A DNA stretch of 64,000 nucleotides from Motiliproteus sediminis (GCF_017912535.1 NZ_JAERQK010000001.1:372001-436000), one strand, 5' to 3'; positions 44,653 to 54,049 are shown, numbered from the stretch's first letter. Translations and numbers: made by a program. Notes: generated by a model from the letters alone, not told the origin.

Positions 44653-46395
44653 ATGGAAGATTTTTCTGGCCCCGTTCAGATCGCCGATCGTGTCTGGTGG
44701 GTAGGGCAGAAGCAGAAAGATGATGTATTCCAGAGTCATGTGTACCTGCTGGAGCAAGGGGACCAGTCGGTTCTGTTTGATCCCGGCTCGCTGCTGACCT
44801 TTGACGATACCCTCGCCAAGATCGAGCAGGTGATACCCTTTGATCAGATACGCTACTTCGTCTGCCACCATCAGGACCCCGATATCACCGCCGCGCTACC
44901 GCGGATCGATGGCATGATCACCCGTGATGACGCGGTGGTGGTGTCGCACTGGCGCGCCAAGGCGTTGATCCAGCACTACGATCTCAAACGTCTGCCGTTC
45001 TGGCTGATCGAAGAACATGATTGGGAGCTGCAACTTCCCGATCGCAAGTTGTTGTTCCGCTTTACCCCTTATGCCCATTTCCCCGGCGCCTTTGTCAGCT
45101 TTGATGATGCCAGCGGAGTGCTTTTTTCCAGTGATCTGTTCGGCGGCTTTACCCATAGTTTCTCGTTGTACGCCAAAGACGAGTCTTATTTCGAAGAGAT
45201 TCGCTATTTTCACGAGCACTATATGCCGTCACGCGATGTGCTTGAGTTTGCACTGTCCCAGTTCGAGTCACTGCCGCTGAAACTTGTCGCCCCGCAGCAC
45301 GGATCCATCATTCCGGAGCATCTGATCGGGTTTATCTTTGATCAGGTGCGTACCCTTGACTGCGGCATCTATCTGCTGGCCAAGAAAGACACTGATCTAC
45401 GTCGGCTGATGGCGCTCAACCAGACCTTGCGTGATCTGACTCGGTCGATGGTGATGCACCGGGATTTTCGCGAAATCGCCACCAGTTTGACTGAAATCCT
45501 GCGACGCCACTTGCCGGTCAAGGCGGTGGAGTTTTACTCCCGCCTGGACAGTGGCGTGATCATTCACCTCACGCCGGAGCGGATGTATCACGGTGTATTG
45601 GCCGACCCTCCGGTGAGCGTGCGTGAGCGTCTGGGGGTGGTTAAGCCAGAGGCTCCCTTGCCACTGCAACTCAAGCGCAGTGAAGACGGTGAGGGGACCC
45701 CGGACTGGTGCTGGATGCTGCCGCTCTATCCCGGCCAACGGCGCGAAGCCAGTGCAGTGGCGCTGCTCCGCTTTGCGGATAACTTTGAGCAAACCGAGGG
45801 GATAGAACGGATTATTGCCACGGCGATCAGCTATCTGGAGGTGGCGGTAGAGCGCGAAAACATCTACTGGGAGCTGGATCTGGAGCGCAAACGGCTGTTC
45901 GAACGTTCTATTCGTGATCCGCTGACCGGGCTCTACAACCGGCTACACATGCTTAATGCGCTGCAGCCGCTACTCAATATTCATGACCGGGATCCCAACT
46001 CCGGTCTCAGCGTGGCGATTATCGACATCGATCACTTCAAGCAGATAAACGACACCTACGGCCACGCCCAGGGTGACGAGGTGTTGCGCCGGCTCGCGCG
46101 TCTGTTGCTGGACGACACCCGTGAAGCCGACTTGGCGGTGCGTCTGGGCGGTGAGGAGTTCGCGGTGTTTTTCGTTGGTAATACCGCTAATGGCGTTGCC
46201 ACCTATGCCGAACGGATACGCGAACATATCGGTGAGATGCGCTTCCAACGCCTGACGCAACAGGTAACGGTCAGTATCGGTACCGCCATCCGGCGCCAGC
46301 AGGAGCCGTTGGAAAGTTTGCTCTATCGGGCCGACATGGCGTTGTACAAAGCCAAACGCGAGGGGCGTGACCGGGTCGAGCAGTCCCAGGTGTGA
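44653..46395 (+). CDS. Diiron metallo-beta-lactamase (ODP-like) sensor with diguanylate cyclase domain
   Basis: The 580-residue protein joins an N-terminal metallo-beta-lactamase domain (about 1-260) like the diiron domain of flavodiiron proteins and ODP oxygen sensors to a GAF-like linker (about 265-415) and a GGDEF domain (about 420-580). All six diiron ligand positions are filled: His73, Asp75 and Asp77 in HHQDPD, His142 (PYAHFPG), Asp161 (LFSSDLFGG) and His216 (APQHGS). The cyclase signature is GGEEF at 499-503, with an RxxD inhibitory site just before it (READ). No flavodoxin domain is present. It sits 58 bases after hoxX behind AAGGAAGG. Confidence 0.9.
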   Translation: MEDFSGPVQIADRVWWVGQKQKDDVFQSHVYLLEQGDQSVLFDPGSLLTFDDTLAKIEQVIPFDQIRYFVCHHQDPDITAALPRIDGMITRDDAVVVSHWRAKALIQHYDLKRLPFWLIEEHDWELQLPDRKLLFRFTPYAHFPGAFVSFDDASGVLFSSDLFGGFTHSFSLYAKDESYFEEIRYFHEHYMPSRDVLEFALSQFESLPLKLVAPQHGSIIPEHLIGFIFDQVRTLDCGIYLLAKKDTDLRRLMALNQTLRDLTRSMVMHRDFREIATSLTEILRRHLPVKAVEFYSRLDSGVIIHLTPERMYHGVLADPPVSVRERLGVVKPEAPLPLQLKRSEDGEGTPDWCWMLPLYPGQRREASAVALLRFADNFEQTEGIERIIATAISYLEVAVERENIYWELDLERKRLFERSIRDPLTGLYNRLHMLNALQPLLNIHDRDPNSGLSVAIIDIDHFKQINDTYGHAQGDEVLRRLARLLLDDTREADLAVRLGGEEFAVFFVGNTANGVATYAERIREHIGEMRFQRLTQQVTVSIGTAIRRQQEPLESLLYRADMALYKAKREGRDRVEQSQV

Positions 46396-46472
46396 GATTG
46401 GAGTCCGGCGCGGATGAAAAGCCGTTCTGAGGTGTTAGCAGCAGTAACCCCGACGCAAATTGAGGAGCCGTA

Positions 46473-47237
46473 ATGACGGTCGATACTGCTGCGATGACGC
46501 GCCGCCTGTTCTGGGGGCTGCTGGCTGCCGAAGTGCTGCTGGTGCTGCTGGATGCGGTGATTACCTACGGCCAGTTGGTGGAGGATCGTTATATCCGCCG
46601 GCTGTTTAATATTACCCGCGAAGACAGTATTCCCAACTGGTTCTCCAGCATGCAGTTTTTGTTGATTTCGCTGGCCGCCTGGTGGGCCTTTTTTGTCCAT
46701 CGTTGCCGTTTCTCCCCGCGCTGGCAGTTGTTGGGCTGGTGGCTGGTGGCGGCGGGTTTTTTGTTTCTGTCGCTGGATGACGGTTCTCGCCTGCACGAGC
46801 GCGTCGGCGCCTGGGTGGCGGAATCCTATAGCCAGACCGATACCGTTGCTGGCAGTCTGGTTGATGCCAACCCGAGTTATACCTGGCATCTGGTAATGGG
46901 CCCGTTTTTCGCTTTGGGCGGGCTGTTTGTGCTGGGATTTGTCATGACACAACTGAATTCGGTCCGCCAGAGGCTGCTGTTTGTGGCGGGAGTAGGATGC
47001 TTTATCGTCTCCCAAGGAATGGATTTTCTCGAGGGTATCGATGCCGTGGTGGAGCAGGTGCGTGCCGCCCTTGATGTGGATACCTACGATGTGACGCACT
47101 TTGCCAAATCGGCAGAGGAGTTTATTGAGATGTTGGGGCAAAGCCTGATACTGGTGGTCTTTGTCCGCCATCTGGGATGTATCGGCGCGGAGATGTTTCT
47201 GCGTCAGTCCGCTGATGAGCGACCCGTTACGCCCTGA
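46473..47237 (+). CDS. Polytopic membrane protein with conserved acidic/His motifs, end of hydrogenase locus
   Basis: The 254-residue protein has about six spans. Striking motifs lie near membrane borders: SLDDGSRLHERVG after the third span, WHLVMGPFF, GMDFLEGID, and HFAKSAEEFIEMLGQSL before the last span. The DDxxxxHE and EExxEMLG pattern could form a metal site; related sequences occur widely in bacteria without assigned function. It follows the GGDEF sensor by 77 bases behind TGAGGAG, so it is probably the last cistron of the locus. Confidence 0.8.
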   Translation: MTVDTAAMTRRLFWGLLAAEVLLVLLDAVITYGQLVEDRYIRRLFNITREDSIPNWFSSMQFLLISLAAWWAFFVHRCRFSPRWQLLGWWLVAAGFLFLSLDDGSRLHERVGAWVAESYSQTDTVAGSLVDANPSYTWHLVMGPFFALGGLFVLGFVMTQLNSVRQRLLFVAGVGCFIVSQGMDFLEGIDAVVEQVRAALDVDTYDVTHFAKSAEEFIEMLGQSLILVVFVRHLGCIGAEMFLRQSADERPVTP

Positions 47238-47434
47238 GAGCAGTAAGCGTCGGTTTTGGCAGGATGAGTGTCGGGCGCTCTGGTTATTTTGCCATTTCAT
47301 CCCCCGGACACCGCGCGCCCAGCTGCTGTGGCAAGGCTGAATCCGCTACACTATGGTTCACGCCAGGTGACGCACCTTTGGCTGCAGCGCCGCCTTGAGT
47401 GCGGCCAGTCAGGTCAATGGAGATCAAGCCACAG

Positions 47435-47917
47435 ATGAGAGTCGGAATCATTTTCATCGGTGTAGCGCTGGCAGCTCTGCTGACCGCAGGCTGCAGCACC
47501 CAGCCGCGGGCGACTGCAACCACACCTCCGGTGGTATCCGGCAACCATGCACGCGTCGCGGCCCTTTATCGCCAGCATCAGCTCTGGCAGGGGACCCCCT
47601 ATCTTTTAGGGGGGAGTTCGCGCGATGGTATTGATTGCTCCGCCTTTGTACAGCGCACCTATAGCACCCTGTTCGATTACTCCGTGCCACGCACCACTGA
47701 AGCGCAGCAGCGCCTCGGGACCGCGGTGCCACGCCGGCAACTGCTACCGGGCGATCTGGTGTTTTTCCGTACGGGTGACAAGGTCCGTCATGTGGGGATC
47801 TACGTTGAGCGGGGGCGTTTTCTGCATGCCTCTACCAGCCGCGGCGTGATGCTCTCCGAACTGAACAATCCCTACTGGCAGCGTCACTACATTCAGGCCC
47901 GGCGGGTGCTGAAGTGA
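47435..47917 (+). CDS. NlpC/P60-family cell-wall peptidase lipoprotein
   Basis: This predicted outer-membrane lipoprotein cleaves peptidoglycan peptide stems. It begins MRVGIIFIGVALAALLTAGC (lipobox LTAGC) and has an NlpC/P60 domain with catalytic Cys in GIDCSAFVQRTY and His in DKVRHVGIYV; FLHAS follows. I start at 47435 (160 residues); ATG 47417 is an alternative that would put a longer, charged N-region before the signal. Its stop overlaps the next start, a lysozyme-inhibitor-like gene. Confidence 0.9.
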   Translation: MRVGIIFIGVALAALLTAGCSTQPRATATTPPVVSGNHARVAALYRQHQLWQGTPYLLGGSSRDGIDCSAFVQRTYSTLFDYSVPRTTEAQQRLGTAVPRRQLLPGDLVFFRTGDKVRHVGIYVERGRFLHASTSRGVMLSELNNPYWQRHYIQARRVLK

Positions 47918-48354
47918 AAGCGCTGGTGCTGGGTATGCTGCTGGGGGCCGCCCAGAGCGTTGCCGGCGACGAGTTGACGTTGCAGTATCCCGCTGCGGAA
48001 CCTCTGTTAGTGGTTGCTGCCGAAGGGAAGGGAGAGTCGCAGAGTATCGGCAGCTACGTGCTCCGGCTTTACCGGGTGGATAACCCGGACTTTCCGCGCG
48101 ACCACTATCTTCACGGTATTGTCAGACCTCGCGACGGCGTTCTTGAGCGTCTCGAGTTTATTGGCGTCGATCCGCACGGGGCGTTGGGGCTGATGGTGGT
48201 TATGCGTAGCGTGGGAACGGGCAGTTACCTGCGTGCTGAGGCTTTTGAGGTTGTTTCGGGTCGCTTGAGCTGGCGTGCCTCCACCGATTCGCTGCCGGCT
48301 GAGGCTGACCCAGCGGGCTTGCTGCGCCAGCAACTGGGCTGGTCGGGCCGTTAA
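47914..48354 (+). CDS. PliI-like periplasmic inhibitor of I-type lysozyme
   Basis: The 146-residue protein has a signal peptide (MKALVLGMLLGAAQSVAG) and a beta-rich domain with EGKGESQSIGSYVLRLYRV and GIVRPRDGVLERLEFIGVD. These resemble PliI lysozyme inhibitors, especially the SIGSY and IVRPRDG segments. Such proteins protect against invertebrate lysozymes. The GTG start overlaps the stop of the NlpC/P60 gene, so the pair is co-translated. Function is assigned from motif memory, without an alignment. Confidence 0.7.
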   Translation: MKALVLGMLLGAAQSVAGDELTLQYPAAEPLLVVAAEGKGESQSIGSYVLRLYRVDNPDFPRDHYLHGIVRPRDGVLERLEFIGVDPHGALGLMVVMRSVGTGSYLRAEAFEVVSGRLSWRASTDSLPAEADPAGLLRQQLGWSGR

Positions 48355-48389
48355 GCCGTTGGACCGTTGTCGACAGGATTGGGTTGTTT

Positions 48390-49043
48390 ATGGATCAGGA
48401 TTTTTGGCACACACGCTGGAAGAACAACGAAATTGGCTTTCACTGCAGTGATGTTAACCCCCATCTGCGTCGTTTTTGGGGGGAGCTGGGGCTGACAGCG
48501 GGGCAGCGGGTGCTGGTGCCGCTGTGCGGTAAAAGTGAAGATCTGCTGTGGTTGCGAGCGCAGGGCTATGGGGTGGTCGGAGCCGAACTCAGCCCGTTGG
48601 CGGTAGAGCAGTTTTTTCTCTCGTCGGAGTTGGCGGTTAACGTTCGTCAGCAGGGCGTATTGCAGCACTGGATCAGTGACGGAATCGAGATCTTCTGTGG
48701 TGATTTCTTCGCTCTGGAGCCGCACCTGCTCGGGGAGATTCACGGTCTCTACGATCGTGCGGCGCTGGTGGCACTGCCGCCAGCCATGCGGCGTGACTAT
48801 GTGGGCAAGTTGACGCGCATGGCGCCTTGCGCAGAAGGACTGCTGATCACGCTTGAATATCCGCAGGAGCGGGCCAACGGCCCGCCGTTCAGCGTCGAGG
48901 GCGATGAAGTGACAACCCTGTACCGGCCCCACTTTGCGGTTACCGAACGCCATCATCAGCTCAGTGATGATGTGCCGCCAAAATTTCGTGACGCGGGAAT
49001 CGATTCGCTAACGGAGCGGGTTTACCGGCTGCGCAGCGACTAA
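48390..49043 (+). CDS. tpm: Thiopurine S-methyltransferase
   Basis: This enzyme S-methylates thiopurines and, in bacteria, tellurite or selenite, using S-adenosylmethionine. The 217-residue protein begins MDQDFWHTRWKNNEIGFHC, a strong TPMT signature. VLVPLCGKSEDLLWL is the SAM-binding loop, and YDRAALVALPPAMRRDYV follows. It converges on ppk with a 4-base overlap. Confidence 0.95.
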   Translation: MDQDFWHTRWKNNEIGFHCSDVNPHLRRFWGELGLTAGQRVLVPLCGKSEDLLWLRAQGYGVVGAELSPLAVEQFFLSSELAVNVRQQGVLQHWISDGIEIFCGDFFALEPHLLGEIHGLYDRAALVALPPAMRRDYVGKLTRMAPCAEGLLITLEYPQERANGPPFSVEGDEVTTLYRPHFAVTERHHQLSDDVPPKFRDAGIDSLTERVYRLRSD

Positions 49044-51145
49044 GGCTTCTCTGCGGCCCTGAGGTAATCGTAGATCGCCATCTGTGAGCGCAGCTTCTTG
49101 CGGTTGCCTCGGGGTACATAGCGGTTTTGCTGCTGGGCATCGATGATTCGGGCCTTGGTGCGGTCCTTGAACTGTAACTCCAGTATGTCAATCACCTGCT
49201 GTTTCAGGCGTTCGTCGATGATTGGGGTGTGCACCTCCACCCGGTGATCCAGATTACGCTTCATCAGGTCGCCAGAGCCGATAAAAACCTGATCTTTGCC
49301 ATTGTCATGGAACCACAGTACCCGCGGGTGTTCGAGGAAGCGGTCAACGATGCTGATCGCCTGGATGTTGTCGCTGACCCCCTTGATGCCCGGCACCAGT
49401 GAACACATACCACGCACGATCATGCGGACCTTCACCCCGGCTTGGCTGGCGTCGTAGAGCTTTTGAATCACCTCAACGTCGTCAATATTGTTCACCTTGA
49501 TTACGATCTCGGCACGACGCTTCTTGGCCGCATGCTGGATCTCCCGATCGATCATTTCGAGCAGGCGTTGACGGGCGTTAACCGGGGATACCAGCAGTTT
49601 GTTGAAGGCGAACTGGCGATAGCTGTGCTGTATAAACTCGAACACATGCTCTACTTCGGCGGTCAACTTGGGGTTGCTGGTCAGCAGTACAAAGTCGGTG
49701 TAGACCCGCGCGGTGCCTTCGTGGAAGTTGCCGGTGCCGATATGGGCATAGCGATTCAGTCCGCTGGCTTCGCGGCGGGTGATCAGACACAGCTTGGAAT
49801 GTACCTTGAGCGAGGGTATGCCGACGATCACGCGAATGCCCGCCTCGGTCATGGTGCGGGCCCACTCCATGTTGGCCTCTTCATCAAAGCGGGCGCGCAG
49901 CTCCACCATCACGCTGACTTTTTTGCCATTGCGGACCGCATCAAGCAGATAGCCGATAATGCGGGAGTTTTTGGCGACCCGGTAGATATTAAGTTGAATC
50001 CGCTCCACCTTGGGATCGAAGGCCGCCTGGCGCAACAGCTCGGTAAAATTGTTGAAACGGTGATAGGGGTAGTACAGCAGCACATCGCCCTGGCGAATCG
50101 CCTCAAAAGCGTTGCCGCTGACGCTCAGCCCCTTGCTAACCAGCGCATTTATCGGGCGGTTTTCCAGATAGGCCCGGCCAACGTTGGGAAAGTTGATGAA
50201 GTCACGGAAGTTGCGGTAGCGGCTGCCCGGCAGCAGTGATTTGTAGGAGGTCAGCTTAAGTTGCTTCTTCAGAAACTTGAGCATGGTTTCCGGCATCTCC
50301 TGATCGTAGACGATCCGCACCGGCTCGGCGTGAAAGCGCTGTTTCATTACCTCTGACATCTTTTCGATCAGGCTTTGATCGATCTCGTCGTTAAGATCGT
50401 ACTCTGCGTCGCGGGTCAGCTTGATCGAGTAAGCGCTGAGCTGCTGATATTCGAAGAACGGCCCCATCAGCAGGTCAAGGCAGTAGCGGATCAGGTCGTC
50501 GAGCAGAATCAGGGTTTTGCGTTTTTTGCTTTTTTCCGGCAACTGGATAAAGCGCGGGGTGTCGGTGGTAGGGATCTCCACTACGGCGTAAATCGAACCG
50601 TCCGTGGACTCAATGTTGAGCACCAGGTAGGTGGCATAGTCTTGCAGGACCGCTTCCAGATCCACCTCGTCGGTAACGATGATCGGGGTGATGTGGGGCA
50701 GCACCTTGTGACGGAAGTAGGTGTGCGCCCAATCATGCTGGTGCGGGGCGATTCCGGTTTCGTCAATCAGGTGAATATTATGCCGCCGCAGGCCCTTGAG
50801 AATCGACTTGTGGGTCTGATCGAACATGTCGTTGAGGGCAACGACTTTGTTTTCGATCTCTGCCAGCAGGGCGTTGGCGCCGGGATCGCCGCCATGGCGG
50901 CGGTGAAACAGCACCCGCCGTTTGACGTCCGCGACCCGTACACGGAAGTACTCGTCCAGGTTATTGGAGTAGATGCCGAGAAAGCGCATCCGTTCGACCA
51001 GCGGCACTTCCGGATCAGCGGCTTCCTGCAGCACCCGTTCGTTGAAGGAGAGCCAGCTCAGCTCTTTGTCGATGTAGTAATCACAACGAATCTGTTTGTC
51101 ATCCTGTACGAACTCTGCACTGCGTATACTGCTGGCTGCGACCAT
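49040..51145 (-). CDS. ppk1: Polyphosphate kinase 1
   Basis: PPK1 polymerises the gamma-phosphate of ATP into polyphosphate. The 701-residue protein begins with a short extension before YYIDKELSWLSFNERVLQEA, the start of the N domain. The autophosphorylated His lies in LKVHSKLCLITR, with RYAHIGTGNFHEGTARVYTD and FIGSGDLMKRNLDHRVEVHTPI as active-site segments. The length is typical. It stands alone on the minus strand, divergent from a lipoprotein gene. Confidence 0.96.
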   Translation of the reverse strand: MVAASSIRSAEFVQDDKQIRCDYYIDKELSWLSFNERVLQEAADPEVPLVERMRFLGIYSNNLDEYFRVRVADVKRRVLFHRRHGGDPGANALLAEIENKVVALNDMFDQTHKSILKGLRRHNIHLIDETGIAPHQHDWAHTYFRHKVLPHITPIIVTDEVDLEAVLQDYATYLVLNIESTDGSIYAVVEIPTTDTPRFIQLPEKSKKRKTLILLDDLIRYCLDLLMGPFFEYQQLSAYSIKLTRDAEYDLNDEIDQSLIEKMSEVMKQRFHAEPVRIVYDQEMPETMLKFLKKQLKLTSYKSLLPGSRYRNFRDFINFPNVGRAYLENRPINALVSKGLSVSGNAFEAIRQGDVLLYYPYHRFNNFTELLRQAAFDPKVERIQLNIYRVAKNSRIIGYLLDAVRNGKKVSVMVELRARFDEEANMEWARTMTEAGIRVIVGIPSLKVHSKLCLITRREASGLNRYAHIGTGNFHEGTARVYTDFVLLTSNPKLTAEVEHVFEFIQHSYRQFAFNKLLVSPVNARQRLLEMIDREIQHAAKKRRAEIVIKVNNIDDVEVIQKLYDASQAGVKVRMIVRGMCSLVPGIKGVSDNIQAISIVDRFLEHPRVLWFHDNGKDQVFIGSGDLMKRNLDHRVEVHTPIIDERLKQQVIDILELQFKDRTKARIIDAQQQNRYVPRGNRKKLRSQMAIYDYLRAAEKP

Positions 51146-51238
51146 TGCACGCCCGCTCCTTATGGGTCCCGGTTAACATCCTTATCTGACTACACTTTCA
51201 TTGCATTAACGTGACAGTCTATCGCTAGGTTCTTATGG

Positions 51239-52702
51239 ATGAATAGTTTAGACCTCCGCCTGGATTATGTGCCGACCATGGCATTGCTGCTCCTGCTGGC
51301 CGGTTGCAGTTCGTCACCTTCGCCGAGGTGGATAGTGGGTGAGGGTCAGGAGCAGCGGTGCCAGACTTTGTTGACAGAGATGGAGCGCCGCGTTGACCGG
51401 GCCGGGGTGCGAGATCCTTTTGGCCACTATTTATACCGTTATCCATATCTGCGCAGCAGTCGCTGGTTGCACCACTGGGGCAGCGAGGTGATCAGTAGTG
51501 AGCAGGGGCGAACGCAGTGGCTGCAGGCGATGCGTGTCATGGCCGACCAGGCCCGGGGCATAGAACTCGACAACCTGCCGCCGGAGCTGCGCTTTCAGCC
51601 TGCCGAGCGTCAGCAGCTGGAGGACTGCGTCGACAGTCTGGCGTTACCGGCGCTGGCGACAACGCAACATCAGGCTGCGATGCTGGAGCAGGCAGCGATC
51701 GATGATAGTTACAGCTCCTTGTCGCGCACTCTGGGGCTTTTTGCGCTCACCAGACAGGTGGTACTGCATCAGATCAGCATCTGGCAGGCTGAGTGGGGAG
51801 CGCGGTTTAATGACCCGTCGCTGCTGAAGGGCGGGTCGCGGGTTTATCCGCCGGCCTCATCGACCTTGCCGGCAGTTGGTGGCTATCAATCAGCGGTGCA
51901 GCATCTGCCGGGCGCGCCCGCGTTGACGGATCAACAGTGGCAGGATCTGGTCGCCAGACACGCGCCGGTGTGGCAGCTGTTTTACCACAGTGGTGATGAC
52001 CGGTTGGGGCGTCCCTACTGGCAGGGCGGGCAGGTCAGGGTCGAGACCAGTGACCCGGTCAGCTACGTACTGCCTTCGTTGACCCGTTTTGAGGGGGAAA
52101 ACTTGCTGCAGCTGAACTACTGGATCTGGCTACCAGCACGGACGCCGGTACGTGTCGGCGACATCTATGCGGGCCGATTGGATGGCCTGATCTGGCGCGT
52201 CACTTTGAATAGTGATGGCAAGGTTTTGTTATATGACAGTATTCATGCTTGTGGTTGTTATCATCTGATGTTTCCCGTTGATCCCGAACTGCGCCAGCGG
52301 CCGCAGGATAGTCAAACTGAAGTGCCGCTGATCCTGCCGTTCAGGGCTCCGGAGCGAGCACTGGGGAGGCCCCTGCTGCAGCTGCTTCCCGGCTCTCACT
52401 ACCTGATGGGGGTGCGTCTGTGGTCTCCGTCAGCGGGCCTCGGCTCGCCCTATCGATTCGACCACTATCATCGTCTGCGGAGGCTTCCCTCATCCACTGG
52501 GCGGCGCAATCTCTTTTCTGCCAACGGGCTGGTGGAGGGAACCGAACGGCCGGAACGCTGGCTGCTGTGGCCCATGGGCGTGGCCTCAGCCGGTGCTATG
52601 CGTAGCTGGGGCCATCACGCCATCAGTTTTGCCAACCGGCGCCATTTTGACGATCCAACCCTGTTGGAGGCGCTGTTTACCCGCAAGGGCGCGCCCGAGT
52701 AA
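51239..52702 (+). CDS. Predicted lipoprotein of unknown function (487 residues)
   Basis: The signal sequence LLLLLAGC ends in a lipobox with Cys22. The mature part has long helical stretches and a C-terminal half rich in aromatic residues (LNYWIWLPARTPVRVGDIYAGRLDGLIWRV). HACGCYHLMFP and WGHHAISFANRRHFDDP are prominent segments, with Cys and His that could bind metal. I do not recognise a family. An ATG at 51278, just before the hydrophobic stretch, is a possible alternative start. Confidence 0.85.
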   Translation: MNSLDLRLDYVPTMALLLLLAGCSSSPSPRWIVGEGQEQRCQTLLTEMERRVDRAGVRDPFGHYLYRYPYLRSSRWLHHWGSEVISSEQGRTQWLQAMRVMADQARGIELDNLPPELRFQPAERQQLEDCVDSLALPALATTQHQAAMLEQAAIDDSYSSLSRTLGLFALTRQVVLHQISIWQAEWGARFNDPSLLKGGSRVYPPASSTLPAVGGYQSAVQHLPGAPALTDQQWQDLVARHAPVWQLFYHSGDDRLGRPYWQGGQVRVETSDPVSYVLPSLTRFEGENLLQLNYWIWLPARTPVRVGDIYAGRLDGLIWRVTLNSDGKVLLYDSIHACGCYHLMFPVDPELRQRPQDSQTEVPLILPFRAPERALGRPLLQLLPGSHYLMGVRLWSPSAGLGSPYRFDHYHRLRRLPSSTGRRNLFSANGLVEGTERPERWLLWPMGVASAGAMRSWGHHAISFANRRHFDDPTLLEALFTRKGAPE

Positions 52703-52767
52703 CTTGGAGCTACGCGCGGAGTTGGTTAAAGTAGCCAACCATAAACCGCAGTTCCGCGGTGATCACC

Positions 52768-53547
52768 ATGAGACAGCCGATGCCTGAAATGAAAATCGCG
52801 TTCGTCGCCGGTCGCTCCCCCAAGGCTCAGGGCGCGCTGGAGATTCTCAGTCACATCTACCCGCATGTTTCTCCGGAAGAAGCAGACGTGCTGGTGGCCC
52901 TCGGAGGTGACGGTTTCATGCTCCGGGCCTTGCACCGCTATCTCAAATTGAAAAAGCCGGTTTACGGCATGAATCGTGGCTCTGTCGGTTTTCTCATGAA
53001 CGAATTCCGGCCGGACAACCTGCTTGAACGTATTCGCAACGCCGCTTCGATCAATCTCCATCCGTTGAGACTGGAGGCCTTCTGCGTCAACGGCGAACGC
53101 CATCACGCGCTGGCGTTTAACGAGGTTTCGCTGTTCCGCGAAACCGGGCAGGCCGCTCATGTTCGGGTCAGTATCGACAGCGTGGTGCGGTTGGAGGAGA
53201 TGGTCTGCGACGGAGTACTGGTAGCGACCACGGCCGGCAGCACCGCGTATAACATGTCGGCCTACGGCCCCATTCTGCCATTGGGTACCGGTGTGTTGGC
53301 GTTGACCGCCATCAGCGCCTATCGCCCTCGCCGCTGGCGCGGCGCTATCCTGCCTCATCAGGCATCGGTGGAGATCGAAGTTCTCAATCCGCAGAAACGC
53401 CCGGTTGGCGCCACTGCCGACTCTACCGAAATCCGTAACGTGCTGCGCGTTAAAGTGCATGAGGATCGCAGCCTTTGGAGCACGCTGCTCTACGATCCTG
53501 AACACAACCTTGAAGAGCGCATTCTGCGTGAGCAGTTTGCCCACTGA
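52768..53547 (+). CDS. nadK: NAD kinase
   Basis: NAD kinase makes NADP+ from NAD+ and ATP. The 259-residue protein has ADVLVALGGDGFMLRAL (GGDG motif), YGMNRGSVGFLMN (NE/D-type), FNEVSLFRETG and TTAGSTAYNMSAYGPILP. It is shorter than E. coli NadK (292) and starts close to the fold, as in alphaproteobacterial-type members. The ATG at 52768 is one of four closely spaced in-frame starts (GTG 52759, ATG 52780, ATG 52789). Confidence 0.93.
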   Translation: MRQPMPEMKIAFVAGRSPKAQGALEILSHIYPHVSPEEADVLVALGGDGFMLRALHRYLKLKKPVYGMNRGSVGFLMNEFRPDNLLERIRNAASINLHPLRLEAFCVNGERHHALAFNEVSLFRETGQAAHVRVSIDSVVRLEEMVCDGVLVATTAGSTAYNMSAYGPILPLGTGVLALTAISAYRPRRWRGAILPHQASVEIEVLNPQKRPVGATADSTEIRNVLRVKVHEDRSLWSTLLYDPEHNLEERILREQFAH

Positions 53548-54049
53548 ACCGCAGACGGGTGACCCTTTGCTGCAACTATCCCGAGGCCAAAGGCGGCTGA
53601 TGCTGGCACTGGTATGGCTGGCGCTGGGGTTGCTGCTGGCCGGTATCAGCCTGCCATTGATGACAGTGGAGCAGCTGTGGCTGTTCGAAAACCGTTTTTC
53701 ACTCTGGTCCGGCTTGATCCAGATGATCGGCGAAGGCCGCTGGCTGTTGGCGCTGCTGGTGGGGTGCTTCAGTGTTGCGCTGCCGCTGCTTAAACTGTCG
53801 ATGCTGCTCCGGGCGCTTGGCGGCAGCGGCTCGCGGGTGCGGCGTTGGTTGGAGTGGATGCATCATTACGGCAAGTGGTCGATGCTCGATGTGTTTGTTG
53901 TGGCTGTGTTGCTGGTATCGGTGAAGCTGGGCGCTTTGGCCAAGGTGCATATCCACCTGGGGCTCTATGCCTTTGCCGCTTCGGTGCTGCTGACCATGAT
54001 GGTCACCGGATGGCTGATGCGGCAGAGCAGTGGAGCGCCGCACACTTGA
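53528..54049 (+). CDS. PqiA-family membrane protein
   Basis: This paraquat-inducible-protein-A-like protein has four spans and 173 residues. The family signature LEWMHHYGKWSMLDVFVVAVLLVSVKLG is interrupted only by conservative changes, followed by GLYAFAASVLLTMM. It has a single PqiA unit and no zinc-ribbon cysteines. I take the GTG at 53528, which overlaps the nadK end by 20 bases; ATG 53600 is a shorter alternative. PqiA proteins act in lipid transport with MCE partners, but no MCE gene is adjacent. Confidence 0.85.
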   Translation: MSSLPTEPQTGDPLLQLSRGQRRLMLALVWLALGLLLAGISLPLMTVEQLWLFENRFSLWSGLIQMIGEGRWLLALLVGCFSVALPLLKLSMLLRALGGSGSRVRRWLEWMHHYGKWSMLDVFVVAVLLVSVKLGALAKVHIHLGLYAFAASVLLTMMVTGWLMRQSSGAPHT

